Part shown: positions 1 to 5,660 of the stretch, one piece after another
Layout: each line of letters begins with the position of its first letter
Numbering within the stretch: the stretch's first letter is position 1
NCBI GenBank assembly: GCA_020444985.1
Contig: JAGRHK010000102.1
Coordinates: forward strand, 1 to 6,321
Direction of reading: 5' to 3'
Source of the DNA: Candidatus Competibacteraceae bacterium
GTDB taxonomy: Bacteria > Pseudomonadota > Gammaproteobacteria > Competibacterales > Competibacteraceae
DNA length: 6,321 bases
The notes under the pieces: model-generated
What the model was told of the DNA's origin: nothing
The model's database searches: none
Seen by the model: only the letters and a program-made list of their open reading frames with translations
Position numbers and translations under genes: made by a program

Positions 1-1
1 G

Positions 2-616
2 CTGCATTCGACGCTGGGCCGACCGAAGATTGAGGTGATGGCCGAGCGATTGCACGATATTGACCCAACGCTGGAATTAACTTTGATTAGGGAATTTCTG
101 CAACCAGAAAGGGCCGATGCTCTCATTGCGGGTTCGCCGCTCTCCCCCAATTCCTCGCCCATCGGAGGCGCCGGCAGTCCGCCGTTCTATGATTACGTTG
201 CGGATTGTATCGATAGCATCGCTTGTAAAGCAGCCCTGGTTGCGGCCTGTCATCGGCACGGAGCGCCGGTCATTTCTGCATTGGGTGCGGGTAACTGTCT
301 GGATGTCCGTCGGGTGCGAGTCACGATGTTGGACCAGACGCAAATATGCCCGTTGGCTCGTGAGCTGCGTCGACAGATGCGAAAACAGGGCGCATCGCTG
401 AATTATCCCGTAATTTATAGCGATGAACCGCGCCACGCGCCCCTGCCCCATCAACCGGTTGGCGGCGATGCGCTCGGTCGGCCACGGGCGGTGAACGGGA
501 CGATTTCCTATATGCCGGCGCTGTTTGGCGTGATGCTGGCAGGGGTAATCGTTCGGGAGTTACTGGGTAAATTTAATCAAGATGCTGACGCAACGATCCA
601 TTCCAAATCCTCATGA
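2..616 (+). CDS. tcdA: tRNA threonylcarbamoyladenosine dehydratase TcdA (ThiF/MoeB E1-like family), 5' end missing
   Basis: TcdA (formerly CsdL/YgdL) uses ATP to cyclise t6A at position 37 of ANN-decoding tRNAs to ct6A in the cytoplasm. The reading frame is open from the first full codon, and the residues before the first internal ATG (GRPKIEVMAERLHDIDP) match the family segment after the nucleotide-binding loop. The gene therefore continues upstream and the ATG at 35 is not the start. Visible family features are YVADCIDSIACKAALVAAC (the DAIDS...KAAL segment), the following GAGNCLDVRRVRV strand, CPLARELRRQMRKQG, a VIYSDEP strand and a C-terminal YMPALFGVMLAGVIVRELLG helix. The ATP-binding GxGGVGS loop lies outside the window. 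About 204 residues are visible; the family is usually 240-270. The stop overlaps the next ATG (ATGA, 613-616). Another ThiF-family member is possible, but the CPLARELR and SDEP segments favour TcdA. Confidence 0.88.
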   Translation: MHSTLGRPKIEVMAERLHDIDPTLELTLIREFLQPERADALIAGSPLSPNSSPIGGAGSPPFYDYVADCIDSIACKAALVAACHRHGAPVISALGAGNCLDVRRVRVTMLDQTQICPLARELRRQMRKQGASLNYPVIYSDEPRHAPLPHQPVGGDALGRPRAVNGTISYMPALFGVMLAGVIVRELLGKFNQDADATIHSKSS

Positions 617-1776
617 ACTGGCCTAATACCTCGCTTACCGAACAACTCAACATTCGCTATCCCATCATCCAAGCGCCCATGGCCGGTGGCCCCAGCGCTC
701 CACAACTGGTTGCAGCCGTTTCCAATGCCGGAGGGCTGGGTAGCCTGGCGGGTGGCGACCTGCATGCAGATGCTCTGCGAGAGGCGATTGCCGAGGTGCG
801 TACACGCACGGATCAACCCTTCGCGGTCGATTTATCCGCAGCGCATCCGATCAAAATGGATGCTGAACGCATCAGCCGCGCTCATGAGCTATTAGCGCCT
901 TATCGCGCTGAGCTGGGCTTGCCGCCGGATCCCCCTCCCTTGCCGGAATTGCCGGGGTTCGACGAGCAACTGGACGTGATCCTGGAAACCCGGGTCACTG
1001 CGCTCAGCTTCACGTTTGGCGTGCCCGACGCCCAGTATCTGAACCTGCTGCGCGACGCTGGAATCACTCTGTTAGGCGCGGCTACGCATCTGCTCGAAGC
1101 GATTGTGCTGGAGGAAAGCGGCGTCGATTTCATCATCGCGCAAGGCGCTGAGGCTGGGGGGCATCGCAGCACCTTCATTGGTCACCCGGAACAGGGGCTG
1201 GTGGGTACTTTGACCTTGGCGCCGCTTTTGGCCAAACATGTCTCAACGCCGATTATCGCCGCAGGCGGCATCATGGACGGGCGCGGCATTGCCGCCGCGT
1301 GGATGTTGGGCGCGGCCGGGGTACAAATGGGCACGGCTTTCCTGGCTTGTCCGGAAAACGGCGCTCATATTGCGTATAAGGCGTTGTTAAGCCAGAGCAG
1401 CGAAATTGCTACCACGCTCAGCCGCGTATTCACCGGCCGTCACGGTCGGGTGCTGCGTAATCGGCTGGTCAATGAATTATCCACCCATGAGGCCGACCTG
1501 CCGGGATTCCCCCTGCAACTCTTCCTGACTCGGGATGTGCGCCAAGCGGCGGCTGAACAGGGCCTGACCGATTTCATGGCCTTGTGGGCCGGTCAGGGTT
1601 GTCACCTGTGCGAAGAGCGGCCCGCAGGTGAATTAATCGCGACTTGGGTAGAGCAGGTGGCTGCGCTTCTGGGCGAGCGTGAACCTCTGGAATCGGCTCA
1701 AGCGTGGACATCCCCCGTTACTGACGCGGAGCGGGTCAGCGAAGATGCTCCGGTTGATCCAGCGTTCTTCATCTAG
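613..1776 (+). CDS. nitronate monooxygenase, class I (2-nitropropane dioxygenase family)
   Basis: Predicted FMN-dependent cytoplasmic enzyme that oxidises alkyl nitronates such as propionate 3-nitronate to the aldehyde or keto acid plus nitrite/nitrate, a detoxification role. The 387-residue protein shows the family motifs in order: YPIIQAPMAGG (residues 16-26, FMN site), GGLGSL (40-45), SFTFGVPD (132-139), AQGAEAGGHRSTF (176-188, with His184 at the position of the catalytic histidine), AAGGIMDGRG (216-225, phosphate binding), GTAFLACPE (240-248) and FTGRHGRVLRN (273-283). A proline-rich loop at 103-114 is common in the family. The last 30 or so residues are a polar tail without a motif. The start ATG overlaps the tcdA stop, and the upstream bases offer no strong Shine-Dalgarno, so reinitiation from tcdA is likely. 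The 3' end overlaps the ampD stop. Family assignment is firm; the physiological substrate is not established. Confidence 0.88.
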   Translation: MNWPNTSLTEQLNIRYPIIQAPMAGGPSAPQLVAAVSNAGGLGSLAGGDLHADALREAIAEVRTRTDQPFAVDLSAAHPIKMDAERISRAHELLAPYRAELGLPPDPPPLPELPGFDEQLDVILETRVTALSFTFGVPDAQYLNLLRDAGITLLGAATHLLEAIVLEESGVDFIIAQGAEAGGHRSTFIGHPEQGLVGTLTLAPLLAKHVSTPIIAAGGIMDGRGIAAAWMLGAAGVQMGTAFLACPENGAHIAYKALLSQSSEIATTLSRVFTGRHGRVLRNRLVNELSTHEADLPGFPLQLFLTRDVRQAAAEQGLTDFMALWAGQGCHLCEERPAGELIATWVEQVAALLGEREPLESAQAWTSPVTDAERVSEDAPVDPAFFI

Positions 1777-2330
1777 ACGCTTTTCTTCAGGAGTCGGCGC
1801 AAACGTTGCCAGTCAAACGCCGGGCCGGGGTCCGTCTTGCGGCTTGGCGCAATGTCGGCATGTCCCGCCAGCCGGTCGGGTAAAAGGGTAGGATAAGCTT
1901 TCCACAAGGCGCGGATTACGGCGGTTAACATTGGATATTGCCGGTCATCATAGGGATGATCATCCACGCCTTCCAACTCAATGCCAATACTGAAATCGTT
2001 GCACTGTCGGCGACCGGCATACCGGGATTCGCCCGCATGCCAAGCCCGGCGGTTGAACGACACATATTGCGTTACCCCGCCATCGCGGCGGATTAATAAA
2101 TGCGCTGAAACGCGTAGTCCGGCGATGGATGCAAAATAAGGATGCAAAGTTGGATCGAGAGTATTGGTGAACAACGCATCGATCCAGGGGCCGCCAAATT
2201 CGCCAGGCGGGAGGCTAATGCCATGCACGACGATCAAGTCGATTGCGCAATGGGCCGGACGCTCGTCGCTGTTCGGTGAGTCCACCCGCTGCACCGTATC
2301 CAGCCATCCAGTCAAGGGATCGATCCGCAT
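1773..2330 (-). CDS. ampD: 1,6-anhydro-N-acetylmuramyl-L-alanine amidase AmpD
   Basis: Cytoplasmic zinc amidase that cleaves the lactyl-L-alanine bond of 1,6-anhydroMurNAc-peptides during peptidoglycan recycling. In species with AmpR/AmpC its loss induces beta-lactamase. The protein has 185 residues, as in enterobacterial AmpD (183). Diagnostic segments are LIVVHGISLPPGEFGGPWID (residues 32-51), LRVSAHLLIRRDG (72-84), RAWHAG (95-100), CNDFSIGIELEG (110-121) and GHADIAPSRKTDPGPAFDW (156-174). By comparison with Citrobacter AmpD the zinc ligands are His36, His157 and Asp167, and catalytic Glu119 and Lys165 are also present, so the enzyme should be active. There is no signal peptide, which fits AmpD rather than periplasmic AmiD. 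It starts three bases after the FimX-like gene. The only purine-rich run (AAGGG) abuts the ATG, so translation is probably coupled to the upstream gene. I see no ampE downstream. Confidence 0.96.
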   Translation of the reverse strand: MRIDPLTGWLDTVQRVDSPNSDERPAHCAIDLIVVHGISLPPGEFGGPWIDALFTNTLDPTLHPYFASIAGLRVSAHLLIRRDGGVTQYVSFNRRAWHAGESRYAGRRQCNDFSIGIELEGVDDHPYDDRQYPMLTAVIRALWKAYPTLLPDRLAGHADIAPSRKTDPGPAFDWQRLRRLLKKSV

Positions 2331-2333
2331 CCC

Positions 2334-4808
2334 TTACAACACCGTTTGATCGAAGTCGTAGCTCATATCGGTGTGGGGCCGCTGCAGGAAAAAACCCTGC
2401 GCATAATCAATGCCGGATGCCCAGAGTAACGGCAGCGTTATGGCATCTTCAACACCCGTGACGATGGTTGTCATGCCCTGGGCGCTCAAGGTGTGGGTTA
2501 ATTCATTGAGTTCTTCCTGACGAATCTTGTTATTGGGCAAGTCATGGGTAAAGCGTGCGTCCAATTTGATATAGTCCGCTTGCAGACTCTGGGCCAACGC
2601 CTGCGAGTGTTCATGACCGCTGAAATGATCCAGAGAAATGCCACAACCGAGCTGTTTGACCTGGAGCAGGAAGGGTTGCAGAATCGGTTTGTACAGTTCA
2701 GCCGTGGTTTCTGTCATTTCAAATACCAAATGGCCGGCTGAAACCCCAGTCTTGTTTAAGCCGCCCTCCAGCCAGTTTAGAAATTCCTCATCCTGCAAAA
2801 TGGTCGGTGAAATATTCACGAACAGAATCACCGGCTGACCACGTTTTTGTCGTTCGCGCAAGACGCGAATCGAGTGCGCAATCACCCAGCGATCCAGCAC
2901 CATGCCAATCCGATGGCGCTTGACCAGGCTGAACACCGTCTCGGGAAGAATTTCCCAGCCCTCGTGATTACGCATTCGCAACAATACTTCATAGCGTTCG
3001 GTCGTATCGCCGCGCAGGCTGACAATGGGCTGGAACAGCAGGGTCATGCGCTGTTGTTGCACCGATTCGCGAATTTCCTTCAACAATCGGCGTTGTTGAG
3101 GGGTGGTGATGTCCTGTTCGACGCTACGGCCATGATGGACATAAATGCGGGTATCCTTGCCCTCACGGGCCATGCCGCAGGCCAGGTCTGCCTGCTGGAT
3201 GAGCAACGCTGCCTCGTGCAAGCTGGGGCTAGCGACACTGATGCCGATACTGGCGCGCAACTCGAACTCCCCATGGCCTAACGGGTAGGGGGCCGTTTCC
3301 AGCGCAGCTTGCACCGCTTGCGCAGTCGCGGGCAGCGTTTCCTGGCTGGCAAACCCGAGCAACGCTGTAAAGACGGCGTCGCTGAACCGGGCCGTGATCG
3401 CATCGGCTCCCAAAGCAGTTTGCAAGCGTTTGGCGGCTTGTTCAACGACTTCGTCGGCCGCAGCAACATCATGGCTTTCCAGCGTGCGCAGATTATCCAG
3501 GGTGATCAGCATGATGGCTGCTGACTGGGCATTGGCGTGCGTTGCGACAAGCACACGCTCCAGATAGGCCAGAAAATAGGGGCGATTGTATAGGCCGCTC
3601 ACCGTATCCCGATGGCTAAGCTGGCTGAATTTATAGTAAAGCCCACGTCCTTGTCGTGGCCGTTTAGCGACCGCTGTGGCGAGCAGTTCCGGATTGGGAG
3701 GCCTGCTAAGCAGCGCCTCCCCGCTCAAGCTCGTAGCGGACAGCCGCTGAGCCGTTTCCGGCTGCGCTGACATCAGTATCAGGGGCAATTCGCGAAATAA
3801 CTCGTGTTGCCGAATCGCCTGAGCCAGACTCAATCCATCCAGTTCCTTCAAATCGACACTCAGGATCAGCAGGCTGGGCTGGAAATGACGTAGCGCGGGT
3901 AGAATTTGCAGAGGTTGAGCCAGCACCTGGGTCGCCATGCCGCGACTTTCCAGCCAACGGGCGATATCACGGGCAACGGTCATTTGCTCATCAACAATCA
4001 GAACGCGTTGGCTGAGTGGCTGTAAGACGCGCCCATCCAACGCTTCCAATAACATGGGAATATCCACCGGCTTGGTAAAGTAACCTGCTCCTCCTGCCTT
4101 GATTGCATCGATCCGCGCCGTGATGTCGCTGCGGTCAGCGAGGAAGAACAGTGGAACATCCGGTGTAAGCAGCGGTTGCAGCGCCATGATTTCTTGGAAG
4201 GCCGCCTGTTGATCGGTGGCATAATCCAGATCGACAATCAGGGCCGCAGGTTTTTCTGACTGTTCCAGCAGTGTGCGAATTGCACTCAGATTTGCGAAGC
4301 ACTGGATTTGAAATCTCCCGCGTTGTTCAATTTTGTGTCCTAGATCCTGTGTCGACTCCAGCGTGATTAGCCAGAGCAACGGGAGTGTCGATGCAGATTC
4401 ATCCGTTGAAGAAGAGGGCTGTCCGCTTTCATCTCTGTTAAGGAATAGCGGTGTGGTGATGGTCTCAATCAGGCGATGTGTTCCCGTTGCGCCGGCGCGG
4501 GCGCTGTCGGTGGAGGCCGCGCGGCAAAGTGCATCCAGTATCGCCATGAGTCGTTCGCGCTCCGTGCCTTTCGGCAGTTCGCCTTTCTCCAGGCAAGCGC
4601 TGATCTGTTGTTCGAGGCGTTCAGCCAATATGGTGATGCGGTGCTGTTCCGCCAAGGGGCGGGTCAGAGCCAGGACATCCTGAGCCGCCCGCAACAGCAA
4701 TATAAAGAATTCCTGGCTCCATTTGATGTAGACAAGCTTTTCGGCGAGATCACCGATACGTTGCAATTTGCCGGTTAGCGCGTGAGGAAGGGCGGGTTTC
4801 GGTTCCAT
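2334..4808 (-). CDS. FimX-like signalling protein: pseudo-HPt/helical region, two degenerate receivers, degenerate GGDEF and EAL
   Basis: Predicted cytoplasmic c-di-GMP receptor rather than a cyclase; 824 residues numbered from the ATG at 4808. Order: helical region 1-115; receiver 1 about 144-258 (Asp193, Lys246); receiver 2 about 267-380 (Asp273, Glu274); GGDEF about 399-558; EAL about 571-814. The GGDEF motif is SDAVF (476-480), the first metal Asp is Thr436 and no RxxD I-site is visible. The EAL domain has EVLLR (607-611), LDRW (638-641), Asn665, Glu697, Lys748, Glu787 and Gln804, but DDFGTG is DHFSGH (727-732). EVL in place of EAL, a GDSIF-like pseudo-GGDEF and a C-terminal MxYDF (815-819) recall Pseudomonas FimX, which binds c-di-GMP and controls type IV pili through PilZ/PilB. 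Unlike FimX it has two receivers and no evident PAS domain. AGGA six bases upstream favours ATG 4808; ATG 4838 and TTG 4844 are alternatives. First gene of a unit with ampD. Confidence 0.9.
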   Translation of the reverse strand: MEPKPALPHALTGKLQRIGDLAEKLVYIKWSQEFFILLLRAAQDVLALTRPLAEQHRITILAERLEQQISACLEKGELPKGTERERLMAILDALCRAASTDSARAGATGTHRLIETITTPLFLNRDESGQPSSSTDESASTLPLLWLITLESTQDLGHKIEQRGRFQIQCFANLSAIRTLLEQSEKPAALIVDLDYATDQQAAFQEIMALQPLLTPDVPLFFLADRSDITARIDAIKAGGAGYFTKPVDIPMLLEALDGRVLQPLSQRVLIVDEQMTVARDIARWLESRGMATQVLAQPLQILPALRHFQPSLLILSVDLKELDGLSLAQAIRQHELFRELPLILMSAQPETAQRLSATSLSGEALLSRPPNPELLATAVAKRPRQGRGLYYKFSQLSHRDTVSGLYNRPYFLAYLERVLVATHANAQSAAIMLITLDNLRTLESHDVAAADEVVEQAAKRLQTALGADAITARFSDAVFTALLGFASQETLPATAQAVQAALETAPYPLGHGEFELRASIGISVASPSLHEAALLIQQADLACGMAREGKDTRIYVHHGRSVEQDITTPQQRRLLKEIRESVQQQRMTLLFQPIVSLRGDTTERYEVLLRMRNHEGWEILPETVFSLVKRHRIGMVLDRWVIAHSIRVLRERQKRGQPVILFVNISPTILQDEEFLNWLEGGLNKTGVSAGHLVFEMTETTAELYKPILQPFLLQVKQLGCGISLDHFSGHEHSQALAQSLQADYIKLDARFTHDLPNNKIRQEELNELTHTLSAQGMTTIVTGVEDAITLPLLWASGIDYAQGFFLQRPHTDMSYDFDQTVL

Positions 4809-4814
4809 GAGAGA

Positions 4815-4818
4815 TCCT
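4815..4818 (-). promoter_or_regulatory. ribosome binding site of the FimX-like gene
   Basis: AGGA on the - strand, six bases from the ATG at 4808. The upstream candidates have weaker sites: before ATG 4838 there is only AAGAG, and TTG 4844 is a rare start codon. This is why the shorter 824-residue protein was chosen. Confidence 0.6.
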
Positions 4819-4859
4819 GGCGACAGACTTGAAGTCATTCTCAACTCTTAATGAGCCAC

Positions 4860-4911
4860 TTAATTCATCATTATATCGACTCAGTTTAATTAATCATTAT
4901 ATCGACTCAGT
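4860..4911. repeat. 26-bp tandem repeat, two copies, in the divergent intergenic region
   Basis: Copy 1 is 4860-4885 and copy 2 is 4886-4911, directly adjacent. They differ at a single position (C at 4866, A at 4892); the last 18 bases (TCATTATATCGACTCAGT) are identical. Read on the - strand, each copy holds CTGAGTCGATATAATGA, a perfect TATAAT -10 box, so the duplication places two -10 boxes 26 bases apart ahead of the FimX-like gene. A period of 26 is about two and a half helical turns. It could be a pair of regulator binding sites or a recent slippage duplication. Confidence 0.9.
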
Positions 4912-4924
4912 ATAAAGGTTTCAG
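4896..4924 (-). promoter_or_regulatory. probable sigma70 promoter of the FimX-like gene and ampD
   Basis: On the - strand, CTGAAA (4924-4919, four of six matches to TTGACA), a 17-base spacer and a perfect TATAAT (4901-4896). The predicted transcript starts near 4889 and has a leader of about 80 bases to the ATG at 4808. A second perfect TATAAT at 4875-4870, produced by the tandem repeat, has no good -35 at 16-18 bases and would start near 4863. Prediction from consensus only. Confidence 0.6.
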
Positions 4925-4961
4925 ATTTTCAACCGGAGCGGTCCAGCAATCCATATCGATG

Positions 4962-4990
4962 TTGCGACGCAACATGCTTTCTGCTATAAA
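4962..4990 (+). promoter_or_regulatory. probable sigma70 promoter of the phasin gene
   Basis: TTGCGA (4962-4967), a spacer of exactly 17 bases, then TATAAA (4985-4990) preceded by TGC, which makes an extended -10 (TGnTATAAA). Transcription would start near 4997, giving a short leader of about 25 bases to the phasin ATG. This location rules out the in-frame ATG at 4959 as the start. No sigma54-type GG/GC element was seen. Confidence 0.65.
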
Positions 4991-5010
4991 TAAACTTGCA
5001 TGTCGTGCCA

Positions 5011-5016
5011 GAGGAG
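5011..5016 (+). promoter_or_regulatory. ribosome binding site of the phasin gene
   Basis: GAGGAG, five bases before ATG 5022 and eight before ATG 5025. It is the strongest Shine-Dalgarno in the window, fits a highly expressed granule protein, and fixes the start at one of these two adjacent ATG codons. Confidence 0.8.
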
Positions 5017-5021
5017 ATAAC

Positions 5022-5369
5022 ATGATGAACAAAATACCTGTTGGGTCAGGTGAACCCTTAAAATTATTTGTTGAGCCAATCGCAAACCTTAACTGGCTGA
5101 TCAGTTCGCAGATGGAAAAATGGGTCACGCTGAGCATGGACAGCTTCAAGGCATACATGGATTTGGGAGTGGCCCAAGTCAAGGTGGCTTTGAAAATCCA
5201 TGACATGCGCAGCTTGAGCGAGTTTGCGGATAGCCAACTTGCGGTGTGGAGTTTCGTCGGTCATCGCGTGTTGGATGATAACCGTGCGTTGAAAGAATGG
5301 GGCGTTGATTACTATCATCAGGCTAATCGCCTCGCGAGATACAACCTATTGAATATTATATTTAAATAA
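5022..5369 (+). CDS. phasin family protein (PHA granule-associated)
   Basis: Small predicted phasin of 115 residues. Phasins coat polyhydroxyalkanoate granules in the cytoplasm, limiting coalescence and influencing granule number and size. The sequence fits the Phasin_2 pattern: a short N-terminal stretch, then amphipathic helices in NLNWLISSQMEKWVTLSMD and FKAYMDLGVAQVKVALKIHD, followed by SLSEFADSQ, VGHRVLDDNRALKEWG and a final YYHQANRLARYN helix. The typical family form is a LEKL..LQ..S...Y.DLGL.QLKAAL..KD..SL..F segment followed by a second long helix. There are no cysteines, no signal peptide and no membrane segment. The start is set by GAGGAG at 5011. The gene is monocistronic, with its own promoter and a strong terminator. 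No PHA synthase (phaC/phaE) or depolymerase lies nearby, so the granule link rests on the family. A phasin-fold protein with another role is possible. Confidence 0.8.
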   Translation: MMNKIPVGSGEPLKLFVEPIANLNWLISSQMEKWVTLSMDSFKAYMDLGVAQVKVALKIHDMRSLSEFADSQLAVWSFVGHRVLDDNRALKEWGVDYYHQANRLARYNLLNIIFK

Positions 5370-5405
5370 TGGATATGGGTATGCTTTAACCCGCAATTGA
5401 CTGCG

Positions 5406-5434
5406 AAACGCCGCCATTTAGGCGGCGTTTTTTT
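5406..5434 (+). terminator. intrinsic terminator of the phasin gene
   Basis: Perfect 10-bp stem AAACGCCGCC (5406-5415) with GGCGGCGTTT (5421-5430), a five-base ATTTA loop and a run of seven T ending at 5434. It lies 36 bases after the phasin stop. The AAA on the left arm could allow weak function in the opposite direction, but no - strand gene ends here. Confidence 0.95.
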
Positions 5435-5470
5435 AATAAACATGAGTTGGATATTCAGAAATCATTGTTC

Positions 5471-5479
5471 TGTTATAAT
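5471..5479 (+). promoter_or_regulatory. probable extended -10 promoter of the Sel1-repeat gene
   Basis: TGTTATAAT, a perfect TATAAT (5474-5479) with the TGn extension that can replace a -35 box. No good -35 is present at 16-18 bases upstream; TTGGAT at 5447 is 21 bases away. It is the only strong -10 between the terminator and the Sel1 gene. A start near 5486 would give a leader of about 175 bases. Confidence 0.55.
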
Positions 5480-5576
5480 TGTGCAAGCGGGTGTGAACAA
5501 TTCAGGTGAATATTTTACATTTAAGCTAAATGATGCTTACTAAAGATCATGAGGCAGCAATAGATTCTTGTTTCCA

Positions 5577-5621
5577 TGCGCCAAGGTCTTGCGATATGGA
5601 AAGGGCGCAAGAATAGGTGCG
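5577..5621 (+). other. hairpin in the leader of the Sel1-repeat gene
   Basis: Inverted repeat TCTTGCG (5587-5593) and CGCAAGA (5606-5612), seven pairs around a 12-base loop. It is extended below a small internal loop by 5577-5582 pairing with 5616-5621 (six pairs, two of them G-U). No T run follows, so it is not an intrinsic terminator. It ends about 40 bases before the ATG and does not cover the start region. It may stabilise the transcript or bind a factor; its role is unknown. Confidence 0.45.
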
Positions 5622-5660
5622 ATAGGTAATATTACGACAACTCCAAATAATGAGTCATCT

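Larger units (their letters stand above)
5435..5660. other. AT-rich spacer and probable leader of the Sel1-repeat gene
   Basis: No convincing gene lies between the phasin terminator and the Sel1-repeat gene. The stretch holds a probable extended -10 promoter (5471-5479) and a long leader of about 175 bases with one hairpin (5577-5621). Two very short frames (5530-5616 and 5576-5629) lack ribosome binding sites and recognisable sequence. No riboswitch that I know was identified. Confidence 0.6.

Noticed and set aside
77..454. 125-codon - strand frame opposite tcdA
   Set aside because: It lies entirely over conserved TcdA motifs and has no recognisable sequence of its own.
1602..1631. Inverted repeat TCACCTG/CAGGTGA near the end of the monooxygenase gene
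   Set aside because: Seven pairs with a 16-base loop inside conserved coding sequence and no T run; not a terminator.
2847..3281. 144-codon open frame on the + strand inside the FimX-like gene
   Set aside because: It is antisense to a well-supported GGDEF/EAL coding sequence, shows no domain and reflects codon bias of the opposite strand.
4809..4844. Longer FimX-like protein from TTG 4844 or ATG 4838
   Set aside because: Weaker ribosome binding sites than ATG 4808 and no conserved residues in the extra 10-12 codons; kept only as alternatives.
4860..4911. Tandem 26-bp copies as a minimal CRISPR
   Set aside because: The copies are directly adjacent with no spacer, only two exist, and no cas gene is present.
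4959..5021. N-terminal extension of the phasin from ATG 4959
   Set aside because: The codons cover the predicted promoter and the GAGGAG site; the extension is Arg/Cys-rich and unlike phasins.
5530..5616. 28-codon small frame in the spacer
   Set aside because: No Shine-Dalgarno, no recognisable product, and it ends inside the hairpin; length is within chance expectation.
5576..5629. 17-codon frame MRQGLAIWKGRKNRCDR, possible leader peptide
   Set aside because: No ribosome binding site, no run of regulatory codons, and no attenuator after it.
5486..5660. c-di-GMP (GEMM) riboswitch in the Sel1 leader
   Set aside because: Considered because of the c-di-GMP gene nearby, but the GEMM conserved core and tetraloop-receptor arrangement are not visible.
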